Positions 61,394 through 64,000 of a stretch of 64,000 bases of DNA are shown piece by piece. Source of the DNA: Podospora pseudocomata (lineage: Eukaryota; Ascomycota; Sordariomycetes; Sordariales; Podosporaceae); assembly GCF_035222375.1 (NCBI RefSeq), contig NC_085890.1, positions 1,054,001 to 1,118,000 on the forward strand, written 5' to 3'. Position numbers and translations under genes: made by a program. A model generated the notes under the pieces. The model did not search any database and was not told the origin of the DNA. It was given only the letters and a program-made list of their open reading frames with translations. How positions within the stretch are numbered: position 1 is the stretch's first letter; every line of letters starts with the position of its first letter.

Positions 61394-62229
61394 CTTGACT
61401 GTGCTTGCCGTTCCCAGGCGGGGCGAACTCGGGATATGTGTTGGTTTTTGTTGTGAGGGAGAAGTTCGACCAGTCGAGAGAAAGGTGCGAAACGGACGAA
61501 GACGGTGCTTTGGTGTCTTGGGAAGGACCTGGAAATAGTTGAAGCTCTTGGTATCGCTGCGTTCAACACTTGCCCTTTCAAAGAACAGTCATTGGGGCCC
61601 GCCCCGCGAAGCAAAAATCGGTGCCACCACTGAACAATACTAGAAAGTGGACTGTGGCTGGTGCGCCTGGCCATTGGTGGGGTGAATTGTGGCCCCACCC
61701 TCCAAGAGCAATAGGCTTCCCTGTCGGGTTGAGCCAAAGGTGGGATGAAATGTGGGGGTAATTTTGGTATTGCTCTGCGTAACATACGGTATTCTCTCTG
61801 CTTGGCGGCCCACCTGCGCCAGAATTACGCAGAAGACCTACGTCAACGGTTGGAGCTCCAATCACACGCCAACCTGCCACTCCTGCCAGGAACACTTCAA
61901 TCTGAACAAGGGAGGTCGGCTGGCCGTTGCTCCGTCTGAAGCCTGAAGTATAAATCTGGTAATTTTGGAGGTCTCTTCTTCTTTTGAGCTCTCACAATCC
62001 GTTTGTTGCTCTTGTGGCGTTCAGGTTCAGTTTGGGGGTTGCTGACTGTCTTTCATTGGATTATTGATACCTCCTCCTGCTTCCTGTCGGGTCATGAGCA
62101 ACAGCCGAGGAACGAATCCGATATGATATTTCAAAGTCACGCGTCCTTCCCAACAATACCCGATAACTTTCCGGGTGACCGTTTCTCGTCTCAAAAGCTA
62201 CCATCAACACCAAGCACGCCCGAATCGCC
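61394..62229. promoter_or_regulatory. Divergent promoter region of SUI2 and NTE1
   Basis: This 836-bp region lies between the two start codons. No clear TATA box or recognised factor site was found. The short frames present do not look coding. Confidence 0.4.
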
Positions 62230-64000
62230 ATGACGGAGCTTAGTACAACCGTGGCGGTTGCTGCCGCTGCGGGCTCCGGTGCTTTGTCCTCTGCCGTAGC
62301 CACGGCCAGCGATGTAGCAAACCCCCGCGGCTCGTCATCTTGGCTGGGCATGTTCACAAAGGTCCTCATCTGGGTTTTGCAGCTCCTGTCAACAATACTC
62401 TACTATGTCATCAAGCTGGCCACCATATCGGTCCCGACGCTGCTTTACAACAACCTGTTCTCCAAGAGCTGGACCGTCACCATGAACGCAACAACGCTCA
62501 TGCTCATTATAGCTGCTATTGCCTTGGGCATGGCCTACTTTGTCCGCTATCACTATCTCACTTCGTATGAGAGATTACCACCAGAACCCCAGCGCAAGCA
62601 GCCGAGCATCGAAATATTCTCAAACACCAGGGAGGAGGATGCGAAGGCTGCCTTGGCCACCTATCTGGACCAGTTCATCAGCGCTATCAAGATCTTTGGC
62701 TATCTGGAGGCTTCTGTCTACCATGAGCTCACCCGAAGCGTCCAAACTAGGACACTCATAGCTGGAGAAACTTTGAATCTGGAGGAAGAGGAGGGTTTCT
62801 GTCTGGTGGTGAATGGGCTGGTGGAGATCTTTGTCAAGTCAGGGGAGAACCGTTCGTTTGCTCATAGCCCACATATCAGCGCTGTGGACGGGTTGAGTTC
62901 GAGCGACGATGAGCATTCGATTCCTGGGCAGCAGCGTTACCAGCTTTTGACAGAGGTTCGCAATGGTGCGCCCATGTCATCGATTTTCTCCATCATGTCT
63001 CTATTCACCGAAGATGTACCCCTGAGGTCTCCAGAAGACGAGGTGCCTGGGCCTGGCCTGTTTGCTGGGTATCCGCCGAGCGCAGGCTATCCGCCGAGTG
63101 CAGGACTGGGAGTGGTACGTCCTCGTCTGGCGCCCATGTCACAACCAGTGACACAGCCAGGGACACCTCAAAGGCATGATTCTGCAACGAGCTCAATAGA
63201 GAACCTACCAGAATCTGTCATTACGCCCGAGACTCCTGTCTCTGTTGATACACTGCCCCATGTTCCGCCAATCAGCCTTGACACAGGCACGGCCAGCAGG
63301 CCAAAGAGACCAATCCCGAAGCGGGCAGCAACCAGCTCTGCTCATCCAGACATCATTGCGAGGGCGACGGTGGACACAACCATAGCCATCATTCCCGCCA
63401 GTGCCTTTAGACGTCTAATCCGCATCTATCCCAAGGCAACCTCACACATTGTCCATGTGATACTGTCCCGATTCCAGAGAGTCACGCTCGCCACTGCGTA
63501 CAACTACTTGGGTCTGACTGCGGAGGTCATGCAGATTGAGCGCAACATGCTCAAGTACACGACACGTGAGCTTCCAAACCACTTACGGGGCGACGCGCTG
63601 GACAGACTCAAGGAGAAATTCAAGAAGGAGAGGGAGCGGCTAGGCGAGGAAGAAGTTGGTAAGGGGATCGCTCTCCACAATGCCGGAGCTGGCCGTCGCC
63701 GCCAGTCTCAAGCTACCTTGCGGAAAGACGCCGTGCTGCAAGCCTTCGCAAAGCAAAGACACCGATCGCTTGTTGGTTCGGGTGATGGCCCCAGCCCCGG
63801 AGACCTCTTGGGAGACATGCAGGCAGCCAGAAGTGGTGGCCATCACCACCGAGCTCCCACTCTCTCGGCCACCTCACCTCAGTTTGACCTGCATGTCCCA
63901 CGGGAAGCCATGTCTCCCCTTGCCCAGCGGACTCCCAACCCTTTCAATACGCTGAGGAACCCCCATGTGTCCATAGCCAAACGGGAATCAGTCGATGAAG
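62230..64000 (+). CDS. NTE1: Lysophospholipase NTE1, N-terminal part (runs off the window)
   Basis: The frame from the ATG at 62230 is open to the window end (590 codons); family members have about 1,400-1,550 residues, so roughly the first 40 percent is here. Two membrane segments follow an Ala-rich start: about 40-75 (VLIWVLQLLSTILYYVIKLA) and about 86-108 (TTLMLIIAAIALGMAYFVRY). The first cyclic-nucleotide-binding-like domain contains GYLEASVYHELTRSVQTRTL and GFCLVVNGLVEIFVKSG. The second contains VDTTIAIIPASAFRRLIRIY and HIVHVILSRFQRVTLATAYN. The patatin domain with the catalytic Ser is beyond the edge. Role: ER serine esterase that deacylates phosphatidylcholine to glycerophosphocholine. 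A five-codon duplication (YPPSAG twice) lies near 63069-63101. No intron is needed so far. Confidence 0.95.
   Translation, partial: MTELSTTVAVAAAAGSGALSSAVATASDVANPRGSSSWLGMFTKVLIWVLQLLSTILYYVIKLATISVPTLLYNNLFSKSWTVTMNATTLMLIIAAIALGMAYFVRYHYLTSYERLPPEPQRKQPSIEIFSNTREEDAKAALATYLDQFISAIKIFGYLEASVYHELTRSVQTRTLIAGETLNLEEEEGFCLVVNGLVEIFVKSGENRSFAHSPHISAVDGLSSSDDEHSIPGQQRYQLLTEVRNGAPMSSIFSIMSLFTEDVPLRSPEDEVPGPGLFAGYPPSAGYPPSAGLGVVRPRLAPMSQPVTQPGTPQRHDSATSSIENLPESVITPETPVSVDTLPHVPPISLDTGTASRPKRPIPKRAATSSAHPDIIARATVDTTIAIIPASAFRRLIRIYPKATSHIVHVILSRFQRVTLATAYNYLGLTAEVMQIERNMLKYTTRELPNHLRGDALDRLKEKFKKERERLGEEEVGKGIALHNAGAGRRRQSQATLRKDAVLQAFAKQRHRSLVGSGDGPSPGDLLGDMQAARSGGHHHRAPTLSATSPQFDLHVPREAMSPLAQRTPNPFNTLRNPHVSIAKRESVDE

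Overview
The window looks like nuclear DNA of a filamentous ascomycete, most likely a Sordariomycete of the Sordariales type. This is inferred from short introns (50-134 bp) with CTAAC or CTGAC branch-like sites, GC-rich coding DNA, intergenic gaps of 0.3-6 kb and fungus-only families (ALG5-type enzyme, ENV9-type SDR, NTE1, a PAN-like membrane protein). No rRNA, transposon, virus-derived element, CRISPR array or bacterial-type operon was seen. Twenty-one recognisable or well-supported protein genes were modelled, plus one doubtful small ORF. Splice junctions were placed by hand from reading frame, GT(or GC)-AG ends and family conservation.

Layout. 0-13 kb: 3' part of a mitochondrial PP2C phosphatase (+), a cytochrome b2-type lactate dehydrogenase (-), a small protein resembling fungal developmental-regulator-type proteins (-), a single-span membrane protein with a Cys-rich ectodomain (+), a tRNA-like Pol III unit (-), and the PP4 regulatory subunit PSY2/SMEK (-). 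13-19 kb: a 6.1-kb divergent gap without a convincing gene. 19-32 kb: a conserved unknown protein (+), ALG5 (+), mitochondrial ribosomal protein uS4m (-), the La protein (+), a G-patch-like protein (-) and an ENV9-like SDR (+). 33-44 kb: a longin R-SNARE (-), the mitochondrial RNA helicase SUV3 (+), a ubiquitin C-terminal hydrolase (+) and a large low-complexity unknown protein (+). 44-64 kb: the 1,992-residue tandem helicase SLH1 (+), squalene epoxidase ERG1 (-), a PPR-type protein (-), the mitochondrial carrier MME1 (-), inner-membrane protease subunit IMP2 (-), eIF2alpha (-) and the 5' part of NTE1 (+).

The genes are housekeeping genes from many pathways and do not form a functional cluster. 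Two loose themes are mitochondrial biogenesis (PP2C, uS4m, SUV3, PPR, MME1, IMP2) and translation or RNA quality control (SLH1, La, eIF2alpha). Lipid and sterol genes (ERG1, NTE1) and ER glycosylation (ALG5) are also present.

The most striking thing is compositional. In many genes the coding strand is C-rich at third positions in the 5' half and switches to G-rich in the 3' half, sometimes within about 100 bp. This creates long antisense reading frames and G-rich, potentially quadruplex-forming gene ends. No convincing new defence or mobile system was found.
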